Source: Bacillota bacterium
Lineage (GTDB): Bacteria; Bacillota; Desulfitobacteriia; Desulfitobacteriales; Desulfitobacteriaceae
Length of the DNA stretch: 24,018 nucleotides
Direction of reading: 5' to 3'
Assembly (NCBI GenBank): GCA_023390635.1
Contig: JAEWCM010000059.1
Span: 1 to 24,018 of the forward strand
Below, in pieces: positions 16,526 through 23,665 of the stretch. Both the position numbers and the translations under genes were made by a program. Below the pieces are notes generated by a model. It saw nothing but the letters and a program-made list of their open reading frames with translations, ran no database searches and was not told where the DNA came from. Position 1 is the first letter of the stretch, and the number at the start of each line of letters is the position of its first letter.

Positions 16526-17005
16526 ATGTTGCACTCGTTGGCAGTGTTAGTGGAAAATCATCCCGGTGTTTTGGCCCGTGTGTCAGGACTGTTTGCCCGT
16601 CGCGGTTACAATATCGATTCTCTGGCAGTCTGTCAGACCGACGATCCGAGCATTTCCCGCATGACGATTGTGGTCAATGGAGACAAGGCTATCATTGAAC
16701 AGGTGACGAAGCAATTGCACAAGCTGGTTGCAGTCCATAAGGTGATCGATTTAACAGATGAAGCGGTAGTAGAACGTGAATTGGCTTTGATCAGGATTAA
16801 AGTCAATGGTGAGACACGACCGGAAGTTTTGCAGACGGTAGATATTTTCCGCGGTAAAGTGGTTGATATCGGCAGAACGAATCTTACAGTAGAACTGACC
16901 GGGGATCAGGAAAAGATTGATGCTTTTGTCCGTACGGTTCGTCCTTATGGTCTTACCGAACTGGTCCGTACCGGAACAGTAGTAATTGCCAGGTCAGAGA
17001 GTTAG
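16526..17005 (+). CDS. ilvN: Acetolactate synthase regulatory subunit
   Basis: The small subunit that activates IlvB and makes it sensitive to valine. The N-terminal ACT domain (about 2-75) begins LHSLAVLVENHPGVLARVSG and continues with LFARRGYNIDSLAV. The second domain has the LALIRIKVNGETRPEVLQ and IDAFVRTVRPYGLTELVRTG segments usual in IlvN/IlvH. At 159 residues it is the common long form. It starts five bases after ilvB, and its GGGGAGG site lies inside the end of ilvB, so translation is probably coupled to give matched subunits. Confidence 0.96.
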   Translation: MLHSLAVLVENHPGVLARVSGLFARRGYNIDSLAVCQTDDPSISRMTIVVNGDKAIIEQVTKQLHKLVAVHKVIDLTDEAVVERELALIRIKVNGETRPEVLQTVDIFRGKVVDIGRTNLTVELTGDQEKIDAFVRTVRPYGLTELVRTGTVVIARSES

Positions 17006-17011
17006 CTGACG

Positions 17012-17029
17012 AAACCTTAATAAAGGTTT
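17012..17029 (+). other. Small hairpin in the ilvN-ilvC gap
   Basis: AAACCTT (17012-17018) and AAGGTTT (17023-17029) form a 7-bp stem with an AATA loop in the 96-base gap between ilvN and ilvC. The bases after it are not T-rich, so it is not a convincing terminator. A role in mRNA processing or stability is possible. Confidence 0.35.
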
Positions 17030-17101
17030 TCATCATAAATATTTGCACTCATCAAAATAAGAAAAAGATCTTAAAAGATCAAATCAAGGAGGAATTTTGT
17101 T

Positions 17102-18103
17102 ATGGTAAAAATGTATTATGATTCGGATGCGAATTTAGAATTGCTGGAAGGAAAAACTGTTGCTGTATTAGGCTATGGCAGTCAGGGCCACGCTCAAGCT
17201 CAAAATTTAAAGGATTCAGGGGTAAAAGTATTGGTAGGTTTACGGCAAGGCAGCCCGCGCTGGGCTCAGGCCGAAGCGGCAGGTCTGGAAGTGACTACGG
17301 TGGCAGATGCCTCCAAACGGGCTGATTACATTCAGATTCTGTTACCTGATGAAAAGCAAAGTGAAGTTTATTACAATGAAATTGCCCCTTACCTGACTGC
17401 AGGTAAAGCTTTGATCTTCTCTCATGGTTTTAATATTCACTATGGACAGATTGTTCCTCCCGCTGATGTGGATGTGATCATGGTTGCTCCCAAGAGCCCT
17501 GGACATCTGGTACGCCGTACCTATGAGGAAGGTGCCGGGGTTCCTGCATTGATCGCTGTATATCAGGATGCCAGCGGGCAGGCTAAGGATTTGGCACTGG
17601 CCCATGCCAAGGGCATTGGTTCGACAAAGGCAGGAGTTATGGAAACTACCTTCAGAGAAGAAACAGAAACGGATCTGTTCGGTGAACAAGCTGTATTGTG
17701 CGGTGGTGTTTCTGAGTTGATTAAAGCCGGTTTCGACACTTTGGTGGAAGCTGGTTATCAGCCGGAGAATGCTTACTTCGAATGCCTGCATGAAATGAAG
17801 CTGATTGTGGACCTGATTTATGAGGGTGGATTGACCCGGATGCGCTATTCCGTTTCCGATACGGCCCAATATGGCGATCAGGTGGTGGGCAAACGGATCA
17901 TAACAGATGAGACCCGCAAGGAAATGAAGAAGGTTCTTAAAGAAATTCAAAACGGTGAATTTGCCCGCAACTGGCTGATGGAAAACAAAGTAAACCGTCC
18001 TAACTTTAACGCTGTTGCCCGTATGGAAGAACAGCATCCGATTGAAAAAGTAGGTAAAGAACTGCGCGGCATGATGAGCTGGCTGAAAAAGGAACAGGAT
18101 TAA
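17102..18103 (+). CDS. ilvC: Ketol-acid reductoisomerase
   Basis: Rearranges and reduces acetolactate and acetohydroxybutyrate with NAD(P)H. The Rossmann motif VLGYGSQGHAQA is at about 23-34. The cofactor loop VGLRQGSPRW (Arg48, Ser51) has the arginine and serine usually linked with NADPH use. SHGFNIHYGQI, VDVIMVAPKSPGHLVR and the C-terminal domain with the metal-binding ETDLFGEQAVLCGG and FECLHEMKLIVDLIYEGG follow. At 333 residues it is the short class I form. ATG 17102 has AAGGAGG nine bases upstream. The 96-base gap before it is the longest in the ilv part of the operon and leaves room for separate control. Confidence 0.97.
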   Translation: MVKMYYDSDANLELLEGKTVAVLGYGSQGHAQAQNLKDSGVKVLVGLRQGSPRWAQAEAAGLEVTTVADASKRADYIQILLPDEKQSEVYYNEIAPYLTAGKALIFSHGFNIHYGQIVPPADVDVIMVAPKSPGHLVRRTYEEGAGVPALIAVYQDASGQAKDLALAHAKGIGSTKAGVMETTFREETETDLFGEQAVLCGGVSELIKAGFDTLVEAGYQPENAYFECLHEMKLIVDLIYEGGLTRMRYSVSDTAQYGDQVVGKRIITDETRKEMKKVLKEIQNGEFARNWLMENKVNRPNFNAVARMEEQHPIEKVGKELRGMMSWLKKEQD

Positions 18104-18114
18104 GACGCAATTAT

Positions 18115-18134
18115 TAATCGGTAGTCTCCGATTA
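18115..18134 (+). other. Small hairpin in the ilvC-leuC gap
   Basis: TAATCGG (18115-18121) pairs with CCGATTA (18128-18134) around TAGTCT. An A-rich stretch, not a T-run, follows, so it is more likely an mRNA-stability or processing element than a terminator. Confidence 0.35.
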
Positions 18135-18181
18135 GAAAAATGCTGGAATATCATAGAATAACATTAAAGGGGGAATCGGAG

Positions 18182-19447
18182 ATGCCCATGACCATTACGG
18201 AAAAAATCCTGGCCAAGCATGCTGGCCTGGATGAGGTTGTCCCCGGGCAGCTGATCACGGCCAAGCTGGATTTGGCATTAGGAAATGACGTTACATCACC
18301 TGTAGCGATCCGGGAATTTGCCAAATTTGAGGTGGATGAGGTATTTGACAAGGAAAAGATTGCTTTGGTGCCCGACCACTTCACACCGAATAAAGATATC
18401 GCTTCTGCCGAACAGTGCAAGGTGATGCGGGATTTTGCCCGTTCCAAGCAAATTAAAAACTTTTTTGAAGTAGGGCAGATGGGAATTGAACACTGCCTTC
18501 TTCCCGAGCAGGGATTGAGTCTGCCCGGCGATCTGATTATCGGAGCTGATTCCCACACCTGCACCTATGGTGCGCTGGGAGCTTTCTCCACCGGAGTGGG
18601 CAGCACGGACCTGGCGGCGGCCATGGCCACCGGAGAAGCATGGTTCCGCGTGCCGGAATCCATGAAGTTTGTGTTTCACGGCACCCATTTCCAACGCTTT
18701 GTAGGCGGAAAGGATTTGATCCTTTATATTATCGGTAAGATCGGAGTAGACGGTGCCCGCTACCGGGCCATGGAGTTTGCCGGAGAGGGAATTGCTGCCC
18801 TTTCTATGGATAACCGTTTCACGATTTGCAATATGGCTATTGAGGCGGGAGGCAAAAACGGCATTATTGCCCCTGATGAAAAGACCCTCGCTTATATCAA
18901 GGGACGGTCCGACAGACCCTATACTCTCTATCAGAGCGATGCGGACGCTAAATATGCAGAGATTCTGGAATTTGATGTTTCGGAGATTCCTCTGCAGGTT
19001 GCTTGTCCTCATCTGCCGGAGAACACCAAGTCGGTTGAGGAGGCCAGCGGCATTAAACTTGATCAGGTCGTGATCGGTTCCTGCACCAATGGCCGTCTGG
19101 AGGATTTACGCCAGGCTGCGGAGATTCTTAAAGGCAAGAAGGTCCATCCTGAAATCCGTTGTCTCGTTTTCCCGGGCACACAAACCATCTACCGTGATGC
19201 TTTAAAAGAAGGGATCATTGATGCCCTGGTGGAAGCAGGTGCAGCAGTGAGTACGCCGACCTGCGGTCCTTGTCTGGGTGGCCATATGGGTATCCTGGCC
19301 AAAGGAGAAAGAGCCCTGTCCACGACCAACCGCAATTTCGTAGGCCGGATGGGTCATCCGGAAAGCGAAGTCTATCTTTGCAATCCGGCAGTAGCGGCAG
19401 CTTCTGCTATCCGCGGTGAAATCACTCATCCCCAGGAGGTGTGCTAA
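18182..19447 (+). CDS. leuC: 3-isopropylmalate dehydratase large subunit
   Basis: With LeuD it isomerises 2-isopropylmalate to 3-isopropylmalate, the second step of leucine synthesis. It belongs to the aconitase family and carries a [4Fe-4S] cluster. The cluster cysteines are Cys301 (VIGSCTNGRL), Cys361 and Cys364 (PTCGPCLGGHMG). IGADSHTCTYGALGAFSTGV is the other hallmark. At 421 residues it is the shorter form, often annotated as the archaeal/clostridial homoaconitase-like type. ATG 18182 has AAAGGGGG eight bases upstream; ATG 18188 (MTITEKIL) is an alternative with GGAG. Parts of this gene look more GC-rich than ilvC. Confidence 0.96.
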   Translation: MPMTITEKILAKHAGLDEVVPGQLITAKLDLALGNDVTSPVAIREFAKFEVDEVFDKEKIALVPDHFTPNKDIASAEQCKVMRDFARSKQIKNFFEVGQMGIEHCLLPEQGLSLPGDLIIGADSHTCTYGALGAFSTGVGSTDLAAAMATGEAWFRVPESMKFVFHGTHFQRFVGGKDLILYIIGKIGVDGARYRAMEFAGEGIAALSMDNRFTICNMAIEAGGKNGIIAPDEKTLAYIKGRSDRPYTLYQSDADAKYAEILEFDVSEIPLQVACPHLPENTKSVEEASGIKLDQVVIGSCTNGRLEDLRQAAEILKGKKVHPEIRCLVFPGTQTIYRDALKEGIIDALVEAGAAVSTPTCGPCLGGHMGILAKGERALSTTNRNFVGRMGHPESEVYLCNPAVAAASAIRGEITHPQEVC

Positions 19448-19936
19448 GTGGGAAATGTATGGAAATTCGGAGATGATATTGATACGGACGCGATTATTCC
19501 CGCCCGTTATTTAAACCAGTCAACCCCTGAGCATTTGGCGGCTCACTGCATGGAGGATGCAGACGCTGAATTCCCCTCCAAGGTAAAAACCGGGGACATT
19601 ATGTTTGCCGGCAAGAATTTCGGCTGCGGCTCTTCTCGCGAACACGCGCCGATTTCAATTAAAGCCTCCGGCATTCAGGTCGTAGTAGCTGAATCCTTTG
19701 CCCGGATTTTCTACCGCAATTCCCTGAACATCGGACTGCCGATTCTGGAGTGCCCGGAAGCGGTAGCGGAGACAGAGACCGGGGATGTGGTAACGGTCAA
19801 TCTGGAAACGGGTAAGATTGAAAATCTGACCAAGGGAAAAACGTTCCAGGCAGAGCCTTTCCCTCCCTTTATGCAGAATCTGATCAAGGCCGGCGGCCTT
19901 ATCCCATATGTAAAGGGGAGAAGTAAGAATGCCTAA
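19448..19936 (+). CDS. leuD: 3-isopropylmalate dehydratase small subunit
   Basis: The small, swivelling subunit that completes the LeuCD active site. VWKFGDDIDTDAIIPARYLN at the start and AGKNFGCGSSREHAPISIKA are diagnostic, and VVAESFARIFYRNSLNIGLP follows. At 162 residues it is the short form that pairs with the 420-residue LeuC. It starts with GTG directly after the leuC stop, with AGGAGG eight bases upstream inside the end of leuC, so the two subunits are translationally coupled. It overlaps leuB by eight bases. Confidence 0.96.
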   Translation: MGNVWKFGDDIDTDAIIPARYLNQSTPEHLAAHCMEDADAEFPSKVKTGDIMFAGKNFGCGSSREHAPISIKASGIQVVVAESFARIFYRNSLNIGLPILECPEAVAETETGDVVTVNLETGKIENLTKGKTFQAEPFPPFMQNLIKAGGLIPYVKGRSKNA

Positions 19937-20996
19937 AATTGCTGTACTACCGGGTGACGGCATCGGTCATGAGATCGTGCCGGAAGCGATCAAAGTCTTA
20001 GACGCGGTAATGAAAAACAGCTCGGTAAAATTTGAATATACGGAACATCTGGTGGGAGGAGCGGCCATCGATGCGGTAGGGAAGGCCCTGCCTGCTGATA
20101 CCCTGGCGGCCTGCCAGGCGGCCGACGCCGTTTTGCTCGGAGCAATCGGCGGCCCTAAGTGGGATACTCTGCCTGCGGCGGAACGTCCGGAGTTGGGAGC
20201 TTTACTTCCCTTGCGCAAAGAGCTGAGCCTCTATGCCAATATCCGCCCGGTTAAAATGCTGCCTGCCCTTTTGGATGCTTCCACCCTTAAACCTGAGGTA
20301 GTCAAAAACGTCGATTTGGTCGTGATCCGCGAGTTGACCGGCGGTCTTTACTTCGGGGAAAAAGGCCGGAAAACCAACCCTCCTTCTGCTTATGATGTGA
20401 TGGCATACTCGGAGGAAGAGGTGCGGAGAATTGTTGATCTGGCTTTCCAGACGGCACGGGGACGGCGGAAAAAGGTCTGCTCCGTGGATAAGGCCAATGT
20501 ACTGGAGACTTCCCGTTTCTGGCGGGAGGTAACCCTGGATGTGGCGAAGAACTATCCTGATGTGGAGCTTAATCATCTTTATGTGGATAATGCGGCCATG
20601 CAGTTGGTCCGCTACCCTGAGCAGTTTGACGTGATGGTGACGGAGAACATGTTCGGGGATATCCTCACCGACCTGGCTTCCATGCTGGGCGGCTCCATCG
20701 GCATGCTGGCCTCTGCCAGCATGAACGGCAAGAAAGGTCTGTTTGAGCCTGCTCATGGTTCGGCTCCCGATATTGCCGGACAGAATCTGGCCAATCCGCT
20801 GGCTACCATTCTCTCAGCTGCCATGATGCTCCGCTATTCTTTTGACCTACACGCCGAGTCTGACAAAATCGAAAAGGCTGTGGAAAAGGTGCTTAACGAA
20901 GGCTACCGGACCAAAGATCTGGCGAAGTCCGGAGACAAGGTGCTGGGTACGAAGGAAATGGGCGACATTGTAGTTGAGGCGGTTAAAGCCCTTTAA
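19929..20996 (+). CDS. leuB: 3-isopropylmalate dehydrogenase
   Basis: Oxidises and decarboxylates 3-isopropylmalate with NAD to give the leucine keto acid. IAVLPGDGIGHEIVPEAIKV opens the protein. LLGAIGGPKWD, VVIRELTGGLYFGEKGRK, VDKANVLETSRFWR, VTENMFGDILTDLASMLGG and EPAHGSAPDIAGQNLANPLA are all intact. At 355 residues it is the usual length. ATG 19929 lies within the last codons of leuD, behind GGGGAG, so it is coupled. It is the last gene of the operon and is followed by a strong terminator. Its final 68 bases and the terminator recur, decayed, about 1.9 kb downstream. Confidence 0.97.
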   Translation: MPKIAVLPGDGIGHEIVPEAIKVLDAVMKNSSVKFEYTEHLVGGAAIDAVGKALPADTLAACQAADAVLLGAIGGPKWDTLPAAERPELGALLPLRKELSLYANIRPVKMLPALLDASTLKPEVVKNVDLVVIRELTGGLYFGEKGRKTNPPSAYDVMAYSEEEVRRIVDLAFQTARGRRKKVCSVDKANVLETSRFWREVTLDVAKNYPDVELNHLYVDNAAMQLVRYPEQFDVMVTENMFGDILTDLASMLGGSIGMLASASMNGKKGLFEPAHGSAPDIAGQNLANPLATILSAAMMLRYSFDLHAESDKIEKAVEKVLNEGYRTKDLAKSGDKVLGTKEMGDIVVEAVKAL

Positions 20997-21128
20997 TCGG
21001 CAAGGTGCCGTAAAGGCTTAAGCGAAAAATATAAAAATTTTTTATAAATTGTGTAAGGAATCACCCCTCTGTTTCGTTGTGTTAAGTGTAAGGCACTAAA
21101 AGCGAAGCAGAGGGGTGATTTTGATTTT
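20929..21128 (+). repeat. Direct repeat, copy 1: leuB 3' end plus terminator
   Basis: This is the intact copy. It covers the last codons of leuB, an AT-rich spacer containing ATATAAAAATTTTT, and the terminator hairpin. Its partner is at 22809-22991. The coding parts match over 60 bases with one single-base gap and four substitutions. The hairpin arms share an unbroken run of at least 18 bases (TCACCCCTCTGTTTCGTT). Confidence 0.85.
21059..21128 (+). terminator. Terminator of the ilv-leu operon
   Basis: AATCACCCCTCTG (21059-21071) pairs perfectly with CAGAGGGGTGATT (21108-21120), and the stem extends inward by several more pairs including G-U. A small AGTG/CACT hairpin caps the loop, and TTGATTTT follows. 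It lies 62 bases after the leuB stop. Confidence 0.85.
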
Positions 21129-21423
21129 GGTAATTAAATGGGAGTAGAATAGGTTTCTTTACATCTGCAATTTTTGTCGAAAAAAGGATAACAAAACAAT
21201 ATAAGGACAATATTTTAAATTTATATATAGCCTAAAGATTAGGATTATTTTTATCGATATCCTTATTAGAGGCTATCCTAAATATGGAAAGTAGGCGTCA
21301 GGATTAAAGAGCATGAGGCAGGGAAGGAGTGATTTCTCGTTCTGGTGATATTAGGCAATCGTTTAACTGCTTACTTAGTAGCTGTAATGTATTACATATC
21401 ACCCGTAATGAAAGGGGAGAAGT
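21129..21423 (+). other. AT-rich upstream region with a long imperfect hairpin
   Basis: No gene is firmly supported here. ATAGCCT (21227-21233) and AGGCTAT (21270-21276) are exact inverted copies. Between them AGGAT and ATCCT also pair, giving an imperfect 50-base hairpin. TGTAAT-GT-ATTACA (21383-21396) is a perfect short palindrome just before the gene at 21424. GGTGATAT (21344-21351) and ATATCACC (21396-21403) form an 8-bp inverted pair. A 29-codon hydrophobic frame (GTG 21345 to TAA 21434) overlaps the next gene's start, but its AAGGAG site is 15 bases away. No clear promoter is visible. Confidence 0.4.
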
Positions 21424-22410
21424 ATGATAATTAATTCAATCAAAGCATCAAGTATTGATCCCATATCTTGCACACAAAAAAAATCAGTAAATAGCGGGGC
21501 GACTAAGAAAGACATTGCAAACTACCTCCAGAATGCCGATCACCCGACTTTGAATGATTCCGATAGCTATTCAACATATAACATTGCTTTGGGTCGGTGG
21601 CATGCGAATATTGCCGACCTTATCCAGGAAATTGAAAATACTAATGAGCCAAATATTTTCACGATGCACGATGGTAAGATATGTAGTACTCTACGTGAGG
21701 TTCAGAAACAGGGTCAATCTGCTGATTATACCGGTATGAGTGATACAGAAATTTACCAAGCCATCACAGCACGCTATACGCAGGCTTTCGGCAATGACTT
21801 CATGCGTGAATCCAATGCTTTTGTTCAAACCAACGAAGCATATAATGAAGTAGTAAAATCTTATAATAACGAACTCAGCCAGCAGTTTGGCGGTCCCAGT
21901 CAGATTTATAATGTTGCCCGACGGGCAAATTATGGGAGCATGACTTTTGAAGAAATCACCCAGACTGTCAAGTCCAAATATCCGCCTTTGGCAGAGCAGA
22001 CATTTCGGGAGACGATGGCAATGTGTGGTGAATTGATGAGGTCAGGGGTCGATGATTATCAGTTGAGATTTTTAGTCCATAATACTGCGAATATGCTGTC
22101 TAGTATGTATGATGAATCGAAGTTTGCGTCCCAAGATATTGAGGCAAAACTTGCATTTGGGGAATGGCTATTGGATCAGAAACTGGAGCCCGGAGCTATG
22201 GCATTTTACCTTAATACTCGAAAATTTGCTGGGCAGTCAATATCGGGCGAAGTATATGGTATGATGAGAGACTCTTTCGGAATGTCTTGCGGGGCTAATG
22301 GCCGTTACGATACTGGTTTTGATTTTGAGATATGGGTTCAGCAATACTTGCAATATCTAAATGATAAGACATTTACGGAAGTTTTTGATGACTGGTTAAA
22401 AACCAATTAA
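21424..22410 (+). CDS. Hypothetical 328-residue protein
   Basis: I do not recognise this family with certainty. ATG 21424 follows AAAGGGGAG at close spacing. There is no signal peptide or membrane segment. The first 35 or so residues are polar and low-complexity, like the N-termini of some non-classically exported Firmicute proteins. The middle is helical and has GMSDTEIYQAITARYTQAFG, a motif style I recall from uncharacterised clostridial proteins. Then come PSQIYNVARRANYGSMTFEE and a long helical part (KYPPLAEQTFRETMAMCGEL). The end is aromatic and acidic (FDFEIWVQQYLQYLNDKTFT). Three cysteines are scattered, without a metal motif. Codon use is less GC-rich than the leu genes. It sits alone between the two copies of the leuB tail repeat, so it may be a late arrival. 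Confidence 0.72.
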   Translation: MIINSIKASSIDPISCTQKKSVNSGATKKDIANYLQNADHPTLNDSDSYSTYNIALGRWHANIADLIQEIENTNEPNIFTMHDGKICSTLREVQKQGQSADYTGMSDTEIYQAITARYTQAFGNDFMRESNAFVQTNEAYNEVVKSYNNELSQQFGGPSQIYNVARRANYGSMTFEEITQTVKSKYPPLAEQTFRETMAMCGELMRSGVDDYQLRFLVHNTANMLSSMYDESKFASQDIEAKLAFGEWLLDQKLEPGAMAFYLNTRKFAGQSISGEVYGMMRDSFGMSCGANGRYDTGFDFEIWVQQYLQYLNDKTFTEVFDDWLKTN

Positions 22411-22808
22411 TTTACCGATAAAACTCTGGAAGTTTATCTGACAATAACATGATATGGCGATTCTCCGACAGGTTCTTTTGGTTTCTATCACTTGTAACAG
22501 TACAACATTTCCAGACTATGCAGTTATAGTATGCACAGACAGATACTGTAAGTGCTTCTCCTGCAAAATAAAGTTGAACTCAAGAGGGCCATATCCAAGC
22601 CTGAGCCTTAACAAGACTGCTTGAATAATTGCGGAGGTAAAATAGATTTAAGGAGAGCTAATTGAATTAGGAGACAACCATTGAAATTGGTGATTATTCA
22701 CTTATTCAAAAAATGAGACATTGATTGAAATATCTGAAAATAATTAATAAGATAAAGAAAAGGAACTCAACAATTATAAAGTTACATAAAAAATACAGTT
22801 CAAGCACG
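22411..22808. other. Gene-free AT-rich stretch
   Basis: No convincing gene, RNA or terminator is seen. A perfect CTAATT-G-AATTAG palindrome lies at 22658-22670, and ACTAT/ATAGT and GCAC/GTGC short inverted pairs occur near 22515-22560. Between about 22730 and 22808 there is a faint resemblance to leuB codons upstream of the repeat (a GAAAAGGNNCTNAAC pattern), which may be more of the decayed leuB copy but is too weak to claim. Confidence 0.4.
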
Positions 22809-22870
22809 CCGGAGCTGCTGGGTACGAAGGAATGGGCGACATTGTGGTTGAGGCGGTTAAAGCATTTTAA
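22809..22870 (+). pseudogene. Decayed 3' fragment of leuB
   Basis: Bases 22816-22873 match 20941-21000 of leuB almost exactly: TGCTGGGTACGAAGGAA is identical, and GGGCGACATTGT and GTTGAGGCGGTTAAAGC follow. One A is missing from the GGAAATGG run, so the frame shifts after LGTKE. Five bases are also missing just upstream, between CCGGAG and TGCTGG. A 64-codon open frame starting at 22725 runs through the fragment in the LGTKE frame and then into the shifted frame; it is not a real gene. The fragment cannot encode a LeuB. It is a leftover of a duplication or of an insertion at the leuB 3' end. Confidence 0.82.
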
Positions 22871-22925
22871 CCGGTATCATCGGGGATTTAGAAAATATAT
22901 AAAAATTTTTGAAAAGTAGCGTAAG

Positions 22926-22991
22926 AAATCACCCCTCTGTTTCGTTATATCAAGTGCAGGGCACTGAAAGGGAAGCAAAGGGGTGATTTAT
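22926..22991. terminator. Second copy of the leuB terminator hairpin
   Basis: AAATCACCCCTCTG (22926-22939) pairs with CAAAGGGGTGATTT (22976-22989) with one mismatch near the loop end. The intact leuB copy has CAGAGG where this has CAAAGG. AGTGC/GCACT caps the loop. It lies 45 bases beyond the stop of the reverse-strand gene at 23034 and may now serve that gene. Confidence 0.65.
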
Positions 22992-23033
22992 GTAATGGTT
23001 CAACTTGTTAGTATTCTTTGCCCAGAGCATATT

Positions 23034-23489
23034 TTATTTTCCCCAGATCTGAGATTCAAAGTGAGAAATACTCTCTGCTGCATTTTTATTATAGGGATCA
23101 AGCCATAAATCCAATAAGTCTTGCCTAAGGGTTCCAGCCTGACTCATGATTACATCCTTATATTTATCTTGGGCCATCAAGGAGGATAGATTATCTAAGT
23201 TGATATTTAGTCCGCTTTTATTATTTTTATAATAAGAAGTATATTCATATAAATATGCCGCTACCGAGAGATTAGTCATAGCCTGATTGTAGTAAAAATT
23301 ATCCCATGATTTACTTGCAATGTTTTTTTCGTTGCTGGCAAATCCCTTACTTGCCGACATTAAGGCATTTTTGAAATTCAAGTTAATTTGTTCCTCCAGA
23401 TAAGAGCCTTTTTGATATAAATAAATGGCAAAGATCGTCATGAAAATTAATGATAGGTTAAGCAGTATGGAAATTACTTTTCTTTTCAT
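23034..23489 (-). CDS. Hypothetical membrane-anchored 151-residue protein
   Basis: I do not recognise the family. ATG 23489 has AAAGGAGG about five bases upstream. A basic MKRK start and a hydrophobic segment (about residues 5-24, ISILLNLSLIFMTIFAIYLY) make an N-terminal signal anchor, with the rest predicted outside. The outer part is helical, rich in Asn, Ser, Lys and Tyr, and has no cysteines. It includes FYYNQAMTNLSVAAYLYEYT and TLRQDLLDLWLDPYNKNAAE. It looks like a small sensor-like or accessory extracytoplasmic domain without a cytoplasmic signalling part. It diverges from the secreted-type gene at 23666, and the two could be functionally related. Confidence 0.72.
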   Translation of the reverse strand: MKRKVISILLNLSLIFMTIFAIYLYQKGSYLEEQINLNFKNALMSASKGFASNEKNIASKSWDNFYYNQAMTNLSVAAYLYEYTSYYKNNKSGLNINLDNLSSLMAQDKYKDVIMSQAGTLRQDLLDLWLDPYNKNAAESISHFESQIWGK

Positions 23490-23665
23490 TTTTTCCTCCT
23501 TTAATGAACTCGTTGGTTCTACATAATTTGCAAATAATTATTCAAGCTCATAAGCCTTTTGTTTAAAAAATAGTATAGTACTTTAAATTCCCTATTGTAT
23601 AGATAATTCCTTTAAAGATTTTCTCATACAATGTTTAATGCTGTTTTAAGAAAGAAGGGTTATGT

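Larger units (their letters stand above)
22809..22991 (+). repeat. Direct repeat, copy 2: leuB tail plus terminator, decayed
   Basis: It is colinear with 20929-21128. The order is the leuB tail, a diverged spacer keeping GAAAATATATAAAAATTTTT-like sequence, and then the hairpin beginning AATCACCCCTCTGTTTCGTT. The spacer is most diverged. The start-to-start offset is 1880 bases. Confidence 0.83.

Noticed and set aside
17342..18154. Long reverse-strand open frame opposite ilvC, and similar ones opposite ilvD, leuC and leuB
   Set aside because: They lie antisense to clearly functional genes and show Cys/His/Ser-rich shadow composition with no family resemblance.
22725..22919. 64-codon open frame starting at a TTG
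   Set aside because: It runs across the frameshifted leuB fragment and its LGTKE section is leuB-derived; no convincing ribosome binding site. It is a by-product of the decayed repeat.
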